NCBI GenBank assembly: GCA_034670405.1
Contig: JAXDDX010000051.1
Span: 2,737,001-2,801,000, forward strand
Direction: 5' to 3'
DNA: 64,000 nucleotides
DNA from: Hoplostethus atlanticus
Lineage: Eukaryota; Chordata; Actinopteri; Trachichthyiformes; Trachichthyidae
Position numbers and translations under genes: made by a program. Below, piece by piece: positions 35,987 to 48,200 of this stretch (its first letter is position 1; each line of letters opens with the position of its first letter). The notes under the pieces were generated by a model that had not been told where the DNA came from, did not search any database, and saw nothing but the letters and a program-made list of their open reading frames with translations.

Positions 35987-37119
35987 CTCTTTTCTTCAGT
36001 TCATGGTTCTGCGGTGCTGTGTTGCGGAGCAGAGAATTTTCCGAGCCTCCAGCTCCTCGGTTTTGTTCCACTTCATGTTGCTGCTGGGTCTCCTCATGGC
36101 TGCAGCCACGGTCGTCCTCAACATTTACCAGTAAGAACTCACACAGACAGAGGGCCATAACTAGAGTCAAAGTGATGTTGTAATGCTGAAATAATGCACA
36201 ATATGTACCTTGGCACTTTTCGTCGGTGACAGATAACAACCACCCTGCTTCTTTGCATCTTTTTCCCTGTTAGTACGTTCTCATTTCTCCTGCTCCTTCT
36301 CTTTCTCTTCTTCAACCAGGTTCTCCCTGTCCTCCTCCTGCGGTCCATTTGGAAACGGTTCTGGTGTGTTTAATGTGACAGGTGTGTGTGTGGACAGTCT
36401 CCCTGGACCGGCCCAGAACACTCTCCGCTACCTGGCCTCCGAGGCCTTCGCTCTGCCCCTCATACTGGTTGAAATGTAAGTGCGAACACAGACAGGCACG
36501 TGTTTAACAACACTCAACTGCTGCACACCCTGGTCGATTTGCTCAGATGAGAGCAAACACTTTGTATTTGCAGTGTTGAGTTTTTCTCGTTTGAAAGTAT
36601 ACATATAGCTGCTGTGGTAAGGTGGTTTTGACCCGAAGCTCTTTTGCGGTGAGAGAACTACAAACATCCTGACTACATCGTTGTTAAGTTGTTATTTTAA
36701 AATAGACACGCACTACTTTCACCTGACCTGCAGGCATAGATTCTCTGAATGTTAACTGAAATTAATTGTGTTTCCTTAGTGTGATCTTAACTTTCTATGT
36801 GTCACGCGGACGAGCCAACCAGAAGGCCATTGAGAGACTGAAAGATATGCTGGTTATGGTATGTCACACATGAACACAAATAAACACAACTATAAATAAG
36901 TCATATAGGAGAGATAAGGAAACGTGTGTGCTACCACCAGTTAGTCAGTTAGCGTTTGTGTGTGTTTAAATACTCTAAAATATACTATAAATATTCCCCT
37001 AACAGAGCAGTTCAGATAAACGTTTTCTGGTGAAGCAACATACCACAATGCTCAGGCGTCACAGGGAGACCCAGAGCGCTCTTCCTGCCGGCAGAGAGGA
37101 GGACAACCCTGTCAGCTAG
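31078..37119 (+). CDS. tmc8: TMC8-type transmembrane channel-like protein (EVER2 family)
   Basis: TMC8 partners TMC6 and CIB1 in the ER. There are sixteen exons: 31078-31120, 31530-31791, 32645-32721, 32839-32973, 33072-33124, 33202-33341, 33476-33623, 33782-33955, 34348-34499, 34595-34664, 34906-35003, 35199-35385, 36000-36130, 36320-36475, 36780-36858 and 37006-37119. They total 2019 bp (672 aa) with all phases consistent. Landmarks are a Ser/Arg-rich cytosolic N-terminus, GLLPWKHTLHTIE, RFGVGVKAYFVFLRYLVCLN (first membrane segment), KIFCGWDF, LFLQYLPPIVIT, the TMC signature CWENQFGGAMYKL, VLDLVYNQTVSWVGVYYCPL and a short basic C-terminus. Intron 3 appears to use a GC donor (GAAG|GCAAG), needed to keep frame. 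The first exon (14 codons) is inferred from a good donor and phase only. Several introns have CT or GT repeats touching the splice sites. Confidence 0.93.
34301..34345. repeat. (CT)n tract serving as polypyrimidine tract of TMC8 exon 9
   Basis: A pure CT repeat runs into the CAG acceptor at 34345-34347. Confidence 0.95.
35390..35990. repeat. Duplicated segment and CT/CTGT low-complexity in TMC8 intron 12
   Basis: A block reading GGCAGATGGGAGTTACAGAC (near 35396) recurs with few changes near 35915. Between and after the copies lie about 200 bp of CTGT/CTCT simple sequence (35700-35885) and (CT)n at 35952-35984, leading into the acceptor of exon 36000-36130. Confidence 0.85.
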
Positions 37120-37929
37120 TGGAAGGACCAACCTCCACGCAGCTAAAGACTTTCAAGATTTTGTTGACTTAAGGTTGCTTTAAAACCTGCTTTAAAATCT
37201 GCAGACTCCCACTGCTCCAGCTACATGACGTACAAACATATTAGAAATACTGTCTGCACAATTTCCCCCTCTCTTAATTTATCCTTCTTGATCTCTTTAT
37301 GTCTTCATCCTCTTGACTTTAATGTGCAGCTATTTTTTTATTTAATATATTTTATATTATTTAATAATATAATATATATATATATATATTTTGGTGATTA
37401 TGGTCATGTCTTATTATTAGAGTCAAGCTTGTATTTACAGAATGTGTGAACTCCATATATTGTTAATGAATAATGAATGCATATGGACTTAATTTTACTC
37501 AACATTTCTGAGGATACCATCTGTCATAGAACTACTATTTTTGCTCCAATGTACTACTTAATTTTGTGTGATCAACTGTTTTTTTTTTTTTTTTTAATTT
37601 CTCCTTTTTCAAACATTGTGCTCATTAAACTTTTGACTTTTCTGGGTGTTTTTGGATATATTGGTGTTTAGATATATAGATAGTTACAGTCAAGCCAAAT
37701 ACACAGCCTACTTAGTATGTTATCTATTTGTAACACATGCTACCACACCTATCCTTTACATGCATGTACACGCCTACACCACACCTAGCTTGACAAACTG
37801 TGCCAGTGATGAATACACAGCACTGTTATGAGGAACCTACAGATATTTAATGTGTTGCCAGTTTTGGGTGAGTTAAAATATTGTTTGACAAATAGAATTC
37901 CAACTCAATCATCTAATGGACTAATATCA
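37120..37929. other. TMC8 3' flank / promoter region of the first Ig gene
   Basis: AT-rich sequence including a TA repeat near 37371-37388 and poly-T near 37580. No gene was recognised. It should hold the TMC8 3' UTR and the upstream region of the Ig receptor gene that begins at 37930. Confidence 0.5.
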
Positions 37930-40900
37930 ATGTTATTGTACTGTGTTTTCTTTTCAGTTTTGGCCAGTTTGGTCCCCAGGATAAGTAAGTTTAAGTGCTA
38001 TTGGACACGTGGAGCTCAGACGTTTTAGCTTTAAAACGTCAATAAAATCCATGTTTTCGAGATCAAAAATGCATTGCATTATACAGTGGTGTAAGGTAGT
38101 AGTAGTTCAGGAGGTTGGTACAGGCTTAAGGAGATGGTATACTTTGTATATATTATGTGTATACAGTATGTGGCTTATTGGTAGGTACACTTTACATGCT
38201 TAGAGAAAGATATGTATGTAATCTTTATTTCTGCATATACCCTCTATATACCTTGGTCCAAGACCTCCAAAGTAAGTGGATATATTGTGGGTATATTTCA
38301 GCTCTATCCAAACTACTTCCAGAGCTACTTCTCTTCCTATAGGTGGCTCAGTCTCGCTTCGCCCAGTGCTGACTGGTCCAGACATGGCTTACCTGGGTTC
38401 TAAGGTGGCTTTCCAATGTATAGCGCCTGAGTCTTCTCCACCAGTTACCTATGAGCTGATAGGGGACAGTAATCGCCTGATTGCCACAGGCACTGATCTG
38501 CAAGGGGACCAACAGGCAACATTTTCTTTGAAGGTGGCTGTGAGGTCGGAGGGGTCATACCACTGCAAGGCGACAACAGGAGGGAACACAGGAGTCAGCA
38601 ACAGTATTAGGCTACTTGTAGTGAGTGAGTACCAGAGAGAGAGTAAAGACTCTTTCACACATGCAGTGCAACCCTGAACTCATCTAGACATTACTCGGAG
38701 TGGTTGTATGTGTGAACGCAAATGTCCGAATCAGTTGGTCTGGAAATTAAACGGACTTTACCCACCCAGCACCCTATTCTAAATCTGTTTTATCGCCGAG
38801 TGAGCCCAAGTGTGATTCTCCGGAGTATTCTCTCCGAGCGAGTGGGCGTTTTGATGACTATTTATCATGCGACCGGCGTGAAACCGGGATAATACAATGT
38901 ATATCGTTTTCCACCCTTTCGTCGATACTGCGGATACGTCTAACTACATTTAGTATTGACATCAATGACATCATCAATGACATCAACGCAAAAACTGTGA
39001 TTTCCGCAGCGTACTTTTTGCGTCATATCCTGTCCCCCGCACTCTCTACCCAGGCCCCACCCCTTGCCTGAACTAACCGGAGTATTTTCTGTTGTTGTGA
39101 ACGCATTCGAAACGGACATTCTGTGGTGGAAGGGCAACTCCGGGTAAAGTGCGGACCTGATTCTGTGTCTGAAAGAGGCTTTAGACTTGGTGTGTGTCTG
39201 TGCACTGAACATCTTATTAGAGCTTTAATATTCTAGTTGTTCTAAACTTTACCTCTTCCTCTCCTCCCCAACCCTCTATCCTACCCTCATTTTAGCTCCT
39301 GTGTCAGCAACCAGGGTGACTTCTGACCCCTCCCCCCCTATTCTGTATGAGGGGTCACACCTTGTCCTGAGCTGTGATGTCACCAAGGGCTCCCACCTTT
39401 CCTATACCTGGTTTTTCAACAGGAGGGAAGTGACATCTTCAACCCTACCCTTGCTCCACCCCACAGGGAACAAGCTAGTGGTAGAGAAGGTGACTCCAAT
39501 GCATGCTGGGAACTATTCTTGCATGGCCGGGACCAGGATTAAGGACATCAATAGGTTCTCCAGTAGTGGGGAGATCCAGGTGATGGTCAAAGGTAACTAT
39601 CAACAAAAAATGTGACACTATAACGATGGTACTATAAAATGACATGTCAAAGACATACGTGAAGGCAGAGGAACTGCACAGAAGGATAACTTGAGGTGGT
39701 TTCTAACATTTGACAAAACTGTCACTACTTACTTCCATCTTTTCCCCTCTTCATTCCTTCCTCTCTTCCACAAGTCTATTTTTCAACACCAAGGATCTCT
39801 TTCACCATCTCCAAAGTGGGTGCCAATTACAGTGGTAATGTGACCTGCTGGTCATCAAGGGGGAGTCCTCCAGTCACCTTTTTCCTCTTAATAGATGACA
39901 AGGAATTGGGCTCTGTCATAGCAACTGAGTCCCTGGTTGCCTGGTTCTCAGTTGACATGGTACCCGGACGGGATATGGGCATGGCAAAATGTCAGGTGAA
40001 AAGTGAGGTGCAGCAGTTGATGAGTGAGCTTCTGACACTGGAAGTGGGTATGAGCCATACACATGCCGTACAGATATGTGAACTGAATGTGTCTCTTTCA
40101 TCCCCTCCCTGTTATTTCCCCTCTTCAGTAATCCCTCTCTCCCCCATTCTTCCAGTCCCAGTTGGAGGCCGTGCGAGAGTGGAAGTAGAATATCTGTACA
40201 CAGCTGATTCCAAAATGGCTGTTGCCAGACTGCACTGTGACCTGAGCAGAGGAACTTTCCCTTACTTCACTTGGCTCTTCAACGACTCTCTCCTTCCCAT
40301 CGAGACCCACGCAGAGTCCCATGTACAGTCCCCCATGCCTCACTATGCCCTTGCTGACCATAGACGTACCCTAATCCTCACCAAGCAGGGCCCAGAGGAG
40401 TCTGGGTATTACAGTTGCCACGCAAGGGACAGCTATGATGACTCTGGCCCCTGGGTGGAGAGTGCAGCTGTGCTGGTCCAACTGACAGGTGAGATGGTAT
40501 TTGACAGATGCCCTGGCAGACATTTCCCCTTTGTCTGGGGTTTTTGCACGGGTTACCACCTAATACTTTTTACTCTTGATCAGACAGGATCCTTAACTCC
40601 ATGTCCTGAGTACTTCCCCACACCTTCCACTACAAAACCACCAAGTAAAAAGTACCTAAATTTCATTGACTTCCATGCTGTATATGCAGTATATAATACT
40701 TCACTGGCCTGCCCATTCTCTTCCACAGAGGCTTCCATAACTACCACAGAGGTTATCACCATAGCATTCTGCTGCTTCCTCCTTGTGGCTTTGGTAGGAG
40801 GCGTGGCCTGTGTGATCACAATGTTTGACCACAAGCAAGGTATGTATGTGTGTTTGTGTGTGTTAGTAAGAGATCAAGTGATCAAAATTGGTAGCTGATT

Positions 40901-41474
40901 TTTTTTTAAAGCGACTGTCTCATTTGTTCTCTCTCTCTCTGTCTCTTCCTCTTTCTTTCCCCCACACCACCTCTTTTCATTCTCAGCTAATGTCCGCATC
41001 AATGCACCAGCAAAGTAAGCTTCACTTTATGGGGCCCCTCAACTATTATTTTCATAACTCAAATCACCCAGTCACTTCTCAAACAATGCCTGTACCTTCC
41101 CATCCCAGTTCAGATGCAGTTCCTCCGTCCGCAACCACATCCCAGTCAGAAGGCATGCAGATGGACACATCCACCATAGACAGCGATGTCCAGAATCAGG
41201 TATATAGGCCTACATACTTGTGCCAGTACACAACACTGCATGTATACACAATTGTTTAGCATCAATGAAACAAAGTACTGTCCTGCAAAAAGTCGATATC
41301 CTGTTGGCAGCTGAGTATTTTTTATATATCAGTGGTTTAGTTGGGCTCACAGTAATAAAAGCAGTTTTCTTGAGTCAGGAGGGAATTTTCCTGTTGAAAA
41401 ACAATAGATTTCTTTATTCTCCTTCCTAGGGACTTGGACAGCCTCACAAATTGACACATGCAGAAAGCAAATGA
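37930..41474 (+). CDS. Four-Ig-domain FCRL/PECAM1-like transmembrane receptor (Ig gene A)
   Basis: Exons are 37930-37984 (signal peptide MLLYCVFFSVLASLVPRIS), 38343-38624 (D1), 39296-39592 (D2), 39775-40047 (D3), 40156-40488 (D4), 40729-40839 (membrane segment, AFCCFLLVALVGGVACVITM), 40987-41014, 41109-41199 and 41430-41474. The total is 1515 bp, 504 aa. All domain exons are phase 1-1. Each Ig domain has its Cys pair (for example VAFQC...YHC and LVLSC...YSC). D1 and D3 carry a SPPVTYEL / SPPVTFFL strand, while D2 and D4 carry a SHLSYTWFFN / TFPYFTWLFN strand, so the receptor is a duplicated two-domain module. The tail is Ser/Thr/Gln-rich with no tyrosine, hence no ITIM or ITAM. An alternative last exon at 41575-41595 (TMEITV then stop) is also in phase. 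A polyadenylation signal lies at about 41795. I do not recognise a one-to-one named orthologue; its position is that of mammalian C17orf99/IL-40. Confidence 0.8.
38643..39184. mobile_element. Possible MITE in intron 2 of Ig gene A
   Basis: The left end TAAAGACTCTTTCACACATG and the reverse complement of the right end (TAAAGCCTCTTTCAGACAC) match over most positions. The interior is non-coding. No clear target duplication was found, so the boundaries are approximate. Confidence 0.5.
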
Positions 41475-42025
41475 AATCAACCACTCCTTGTGTTGTTTTT
41501 AATAATATCTGAAACTAATACTTAACCAGATATATACAATGAGACATTCACACCGTTTTCCTTCTCTGTTTCAGACCATGGAGATCACAGTATGACATGA
41601 TGACATTTCATACTCAACCTCTGATCAGACAGATCACTTCCTCCTGCAGTTTCAACTGTCTCTTCTCAAATCAGCAGCCATTTTTTTGTTGTTGTTCAAT
41701 AGGAATTGCAATAATTACCTGCTAACTACTAATCGCTTACAAACAAATTGGTAGGAGCCATCAAATCTACTGTATTCAGTCATCTTTTGTGCAAATAAAA
41801 ATACATTTTTGCAACAAAATGCTGTTTTGTTACATTTAATATAAGAATGGTAGTAATATAATTAATTTCCATCTGTTTACTTTATCTTAAAATACACTTC
41901 AAAATATAAAAGTACATCAAAATGATGGAATGATTGAATATATCCTCTAAAGTTAGAGAGAGGGAGTGTATACGACAGGGAGGTGTAGCTTAACATTATC
42001 AGTTCTTTGCACGTTTCAAAGTATG

Positions 42026-42026
42026 T

Positions 42027-42087
<61 letters not shown>

Positions 42088-42113
42088 TGTGTGTTTGCGC
42101 ACGCACACGTGTG
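42026..42113. repeat. (GT)n microsatellite between the two Ig genes
   Basis: About 85 bp of GT repeats with a few AT/GC interruptions, roughly 90 bp upstream of the start of Ig gene B. Confidence 0.95.
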
Positions 42114-42200
42114 TGTGTAATCTATTGTTTCTATTACCCGCATAACTGTCAACGATTATTTTCAGGACTCTTTCATCGTTTCACTGGATAAGCTTTGAGG

Positions 42201-45200
42201 ATGTCTCCTTTCATGGTTGTGGTCCTACTGGGTAAGATAATCAACACAAATACTTATTATTTGTTACCCAATTACCCTAATTAACTGTTGTAACCTTTAG
42301 TTTTTCTCTTATTCCTCTCACTAGGGTTGTGCTACTGTAGCAAGGAAAGCAGTAAGTCAGTTGTACCATGTGTGTGTGTGTGCGCGTGTGTTACATGTGT
42401 GTGTGCATAGATCGGTATTTTGTACCCCACCACTCTATCTGTTGATTGTGAGTGTACTTTTTGTAGATGCCTCTGTTTTAGGACGTCCAGAGCTGGATGG
42501 CCCTACGGCGGCTTTAAAGGGCGACTTTGTATATTTTTACTGTGAGGTGCACTACCCATTGAATGACTCCATCTTGTTCCAGTTATACAAGTGGGTTTTA
42601 ATTCATGTGAAATCGAATGACTTGACTAAAATGTGTTGATTAATGGTAGAGCAAATATCTGCAAGTTCACTTCACCACCTAACAACATGTGGCGACGGTT
42701 TTATGAAATCCTTCTTATTATCAACCTTATCTAGGGAGGGTGACCGCACCAAGTTGTTGGCCGAATACACGGTCATGGACAGGACGATGGCAGTCTTACC
42801 CTTGCATATCGCATCTTTCCATGAGGGCTACCTGGAGTGTGTGGCCAGTGTGCAGAACAACTCTCTCATACAGCCCAATGTCAGCTCCACACACTATCTC
42901 ACGGTGGTTGGTGAGTGTCTGTGTTGCCAGGGATATTTGCACTGTACATGGCTCCCCTATAAAAGCTAAATCAAGCGCTACGGGCATTTATCTTGTTATG
43001 AGAATCACATTCCCAATCTTATGGTATTGTTTAACAAAGGGCATGTTGATGTAAAGTCACCCAAAATATAATAACTGTCAGTATTGTGGAAATTTCACTA
43101 ACACACTTTGATAAACTCTCAAAGTTTGATAAACTGTTTTAGAAATCCAAAATACTTCCTGGGGTAAACGACGTCACATATACCCAGATTTTAACAAATG
43201 CTCTGATTGGCCAGCTGGCTGCTTGCTGAACTAGAAAAATCACCATGCTTTCATGATGAATAGTTCCAACACTGGATATTTGTCCCCCAAAGATAAAAAC
43301 ACAATATTTGTATGCAGTGGATGACACAATGCGACTCCTTGTTCAGCTGACTTGACTTGTTAGATATTGCTAAGCATGTTGACAGGGTCACACCTCTTCA
43401 ACCCACTGAGAAATGGCTGAGCATAAAGAACGGGGAGCTAAAGCAGCTACACAGATTAAATGAACCAAAGAACTGAAGAAAACTCCTTGTTTTAGAAATC
43501 AGTAGCATTTTCCTGACTGAAGTTAAATCACTGCACTGGATCTTTAAGCTTTGGTTTTATGTTGTAAACATTCAGCATTAAGCATTAAAACATCACTGTA
43601 ATATCACTCTGTTGCTGTGCCTACCCCATAGAGCCGGTGGACGGGGCAGTGGTTGTTGTCCAATCAGGTTCAGTGGAGTTCTATGAGGGGGAGACGCTGG
43701 AGCTGTATTGTAACGTGACCGCTGGGACTCACGTCTCCTACAGCTGGCTGGTGAATGGCAGGCCTGTCTCTTTCCACTATGCTGTACGGGACCAACTCCT
43801 CATCAATAGGTCAGGGGAACCCACTTTACTCTGGTGCCTTTACGTTATTGATAATGTAATATTTCAACAACTAATATAGTAGGACAAATGCCTGGCACGA
43901 GTTTGTCTGGTCACATCACTAGATTAGGACAAACTCCTGTGTCCTGTGAGGCACCAGTGACATGATTTTTTCCCTGCGTCACCCTTAGAACCACTCCTCA
44001 AGACAGTGGGTCCTACATGTGTGTCGCTACCAACCAACTCAACAAGACATTGGTCTTCATCTCCAACAGTTCTGAAGTCCTAATCACAGTCAAAGGTTAG
44101 CTATCATCTCTACTGAATGAGTTGTCAATATCACATTTTCGAGATAAAGTGGTCATACAGCCCAATGTCAGCTCCACACACTATCTCACGGTGGTTGGTG
44201 AGTGTCTGTGTTGCCAGGGATATTTGCACTGTACATGGCTCCCCTATAAAAGCTAAATCAAGCGCTACGGGCATTTATCTTGTTATGAGAATCACATTCC
44301 CAATCTTATGGTATTGTTTAACAAAGGACATGTTGATGTAAAGTCACCCAAAATATAATAACTGTCGGTATTGTGGAAATTTAACTAACACACTTTGATA
44401 AACTCTCAAAGTTTGATAAACTGTTTTAGAAATCCAAAATAGTTCCTGGGGTAAATGACGTCACATATACCCAGATTTTAACAAATGCTCTGATTGGCCA
44501 GCTGGCTGCTTGCTGAAGTCAGTTGTACTATGTGTGTGTGTGTGCGCGTGTGTTACATGTGTGTGTGCATAGATCAGTATTTTGTACCCCACCACTCTAT
44601 CTGTTGATTGTGAGTGTACTTTTTGTAGATGCCTCTGTTTTAGGACGTCCAGCGCTGTATGGCCCTACGGCGGCTTTAAAGGGCAGTGTTGTATCTTTTT
44701 ACTGTGAGGTGCACTACCCATTGAATGACTCCATCCTGTTCCAGTTATACAAGTGGGTTTTAATTCATGTGAAATCGAATGACTTGACTAAAATGTGTTG
44801 ATTAATGGTAGAACAAATATCTGCAAGTTCACTTCACCACCTAACAACATGTGGCGACGGTTTTATGAAATCCTTCTTATTATCAACCTTATCTAGGGAG
44901 GGTGACCGCACCAAGTTGTTGGCCGAATACACGGTCATGGACGGGACGATGGCAGTCTTACCCTTGCATATCGCATCTTTCCATGAGGGCTACCTGGAGT
45001 GTGTGGCCAGTGTGCAGAACAACTCTCTCATACAGCCCAATGTCAGCTCCACACACTATCTCACGGTGGTTGGTGAGTGTCTGTGTTGCCAGGGATATTT
45101 GCACTGTACATGGCTCCCCTATAAAAGCTAAATCAAGCGCTACAGGCATTTATCTTGCTTTGAGAATCACATTCCCAATCTTATGGTATTGTTTAACAAA

Positions 45201-48200
45201 GGGCATGTTGATGTAAAGTCACCCAAAATATAATAACTGTCGGTATTGTGGAAATGTAACTAACACACTTTGATAAACTCTCAAAGTTTGATAAACTGTT
45301 TTAGAAATCCAAAATACTTCCTGGGGTAAACAACGTCACATATACCCAGATTTTAACAAATGCTCTGATTGGCCAGCTGGCTGCTTGCTGAACTAGAAAA
45401 ATCACCATGCTTTCATGATGAATAGTTCCAACACTGGATATTTGTCCCCCAAAGATAAAAACACAATATTTGTATGCAGTGGATGACACAATGCGACTCC
45501 TTGTTCAGCTGACTTGACTTGTTAGATATTACTAAGCATGTTGACAGGGTCACACCTCTTCAACCCACTGAGAAATGGCTGAGCATAAAGAACGGGGAAC
45601 TAAAGCAGCTACACAGATTAAATGAACCAAAGAACTGAAGAAAACTCCTTGTTTTAGAAATCAGTAGCATTTTCCTGACTGAAGTTAAATCACTGCACTG
45701 GATCTTTAAGCTTTGGTTTTATGTTGTAAACATTCAGCATTAAGCATTAAAACATCACTGTAATATCACTCTGTTGCTGTGCCTACCCCATAGAGCCGGT
45801 GGACGGGGCAGTGGTTGTTGTCCAATCAGGTTCAGTGGAGTTCTATGAGGGGGAGACGCTGGAGCTGTATTGTAACGTGACCGCTGGGACTCACGTCTCC
45901 TACAGCTGGCTGGTGAATGGCAGGCCTGTCTCTTTCCACTATGCTGTACGGGACCAACTCCTCATCAATAGGTCAGGGGAACCCACTTTACTCTGGTGCC
46001 TTTACGTTATTGATAATGTAATATTTCAACAACTAATATAGTAGGACAAATGCCTGGCACGAGTTTGTCTGGTCACATCACTAGATTAGGACAAACTCCT
46101 GTGTCCTGTGAGGCACCAGTGACATGATTTTTTCCCTGCGTCACCCTTAGAACCACTCCTCAAGACAGTGGGTCCTACATGTGTGTCGCTACCAACCAAC
46201 TCAACAAGACATTGGTCTTCATCTCCAACAGTTCTGAAGTCCTAATCACAGTCAAAGGTTAGCTCTCATCTCTACTGAATGAGTTGTCAATATCACATTT
46301 TCGAGATAAAGTGGTCATACAGCCCACTGTCAGCTCCACACACTATCTCACGGTGGTTGGTGAGTGTCTGTGTTGCCAGGGATATTTGCACTGTACATGG
46401 CTCCCCTATAAAAGCTAAATCAAGCGCTACGGGCATTTATCTTGTTATGAGAATCACATTCCCAATCTTATGGTATTGTTTAACAAAGGGCATGTTGATG
46501 TAAAGTCACCCAAAATATAATAACTGTCGGTATTGTGGAAATGTAACTAACACACTTTGATAAACTCTCAAAGTTTGATAAACTGTTTTAGAAATCCAAA
46601 ATACTTCCTGGGGTAAACGACGTCACATATACCCAGATTTTAACAAATGCTCTGATTGGCCAGCTGGCTGCTTGCTGAACTAGAAAAATCACCATGCTTT
46701 CATGATGAATAGTTCCAACACTGGATATTTGTCCCCCAAAGATAAAAACACAATATTTGTATGCAGTGGATGACACAATGCGACTCCTTGTTCAGCTGAC
46801 TTGACTTGTTAGATATTGCTAAGCATGTTGACAGGGTCACACCTCTTCAACCCACTGAGAAATGGCTGAGCATAAAGAACGGGGAACTAAAGCAGCTACA
46901 CAGATTAAATGAACCAAAGAACTGAAGAAAACTCCTTGTTTTAGAAATCAGTAGCATTTTCCTGACTGAAGTTAAATCACTGCACTGGATCTTTAAGCTT
47001 TGGTTTTATATTGTAAACATTCAGCATTAAGCATTAAAACATCACTGTAATATCACTCTGTTGCTGTGCCTACCCCATAGAGCCGGTGGACGGGGCAGTG
47101 GTTGTTGTCCAATCAGGTTCAGTGGAGTTCTATGAGGGGGAGACGCTGGAGCTGTATTGTAACGTGACCGCTGGGACTCACGTCTCCTACAGCTGGCTGG
47201 TGAATGGCAGGCCTGTCTCTTTCCACTATGCTGTACGGGACCAACTCCTCATCAATAGGTCAGGGGAACCCACTTTACTCTGGTGCCTTTACGTTATTGA
47301 TAATGTAATATTTCAACAACTAATATAGTAGGACAAATGCCTGGCACGAGTTTGTCTGGTCACATCACTAGATTAGGACAAACTCCTGTGTCCTGTGAGG
47401 CACCAGTGACATGATTTTCCCCCTGCGTCACCCTTAGAACCACTCCTCAAGACAGTGGGTCCTACATGTGTGTCGCTACCAACCAACTCAACAAGACATT
47501 GGTCTTCATCTCCAACAGTTCTGAAGTCCTAATCACAGTCAAAGGTTAGCTCTCATCTCTACTGAATGAGTTGTCAATATCACATTTTCGAGATAAAGTG
47601 GTCATACAGCCCAATGTCAGCTCCACACACTATCTCACGGTGGTTGGTGAGTGTCTGTGTTGCCAGGGATATTTGCACTGTACATGGCTCCCCTATAAAA
47701 GCTAAATCAAGCACTACGGGCATTTATCTTGTTATGAGAATCACATTCCCAATCTTATGGTATTGTTTAACAAAGGACATGTTGATATAAAGTCACCCAA
47801 AATATAATAACTGTCGGTATTGTGGAAATGTAACTAACACACTTTGATAAACTCTCAAAGTTTGATAAACTGTTTTAGAAATCCAAAATAGTTCCTGGGG
47901 TAAACGACGTCACATATACCCAGATTTTAACAAATGCTCTGATTGGCCAGCTGGCTGCTTGCTGAAGTCAGTTGTACTATGTGTGTGTGTGTGCGCGTGT
48001 GTTACATGTGTGTGTGCATAGATCAGTATTTTGTACCCCACCACTCTATCTGTTGATTGTGAGTGTACTTTTTGTAGATGCCTCTGTTTTAGGACGTCCA
48101 GAGCTGGATGGCCCTACGGCGGCTTTAAAGGGCAGTGTTGTATCTTTTTACTGTGAGGTGCACTACCCATTGAATGACTCCATCCTGTTCCAGTTATACA

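Noticed and set aside
43139-43327. Minus-strand open frames recurring in each D1b-D2a intron
   Set aside because: They recur only because the intron is duplicated; no homology, no splice logic and the wrong strand for the gene.
44154-44380. Open frames beginning in the D1b remnants (repeated at 46316 and 47603)
   Set aside because: The remnants lack a splice acceptor and read out of the D1 frame; they are duplication debris rather than exons.
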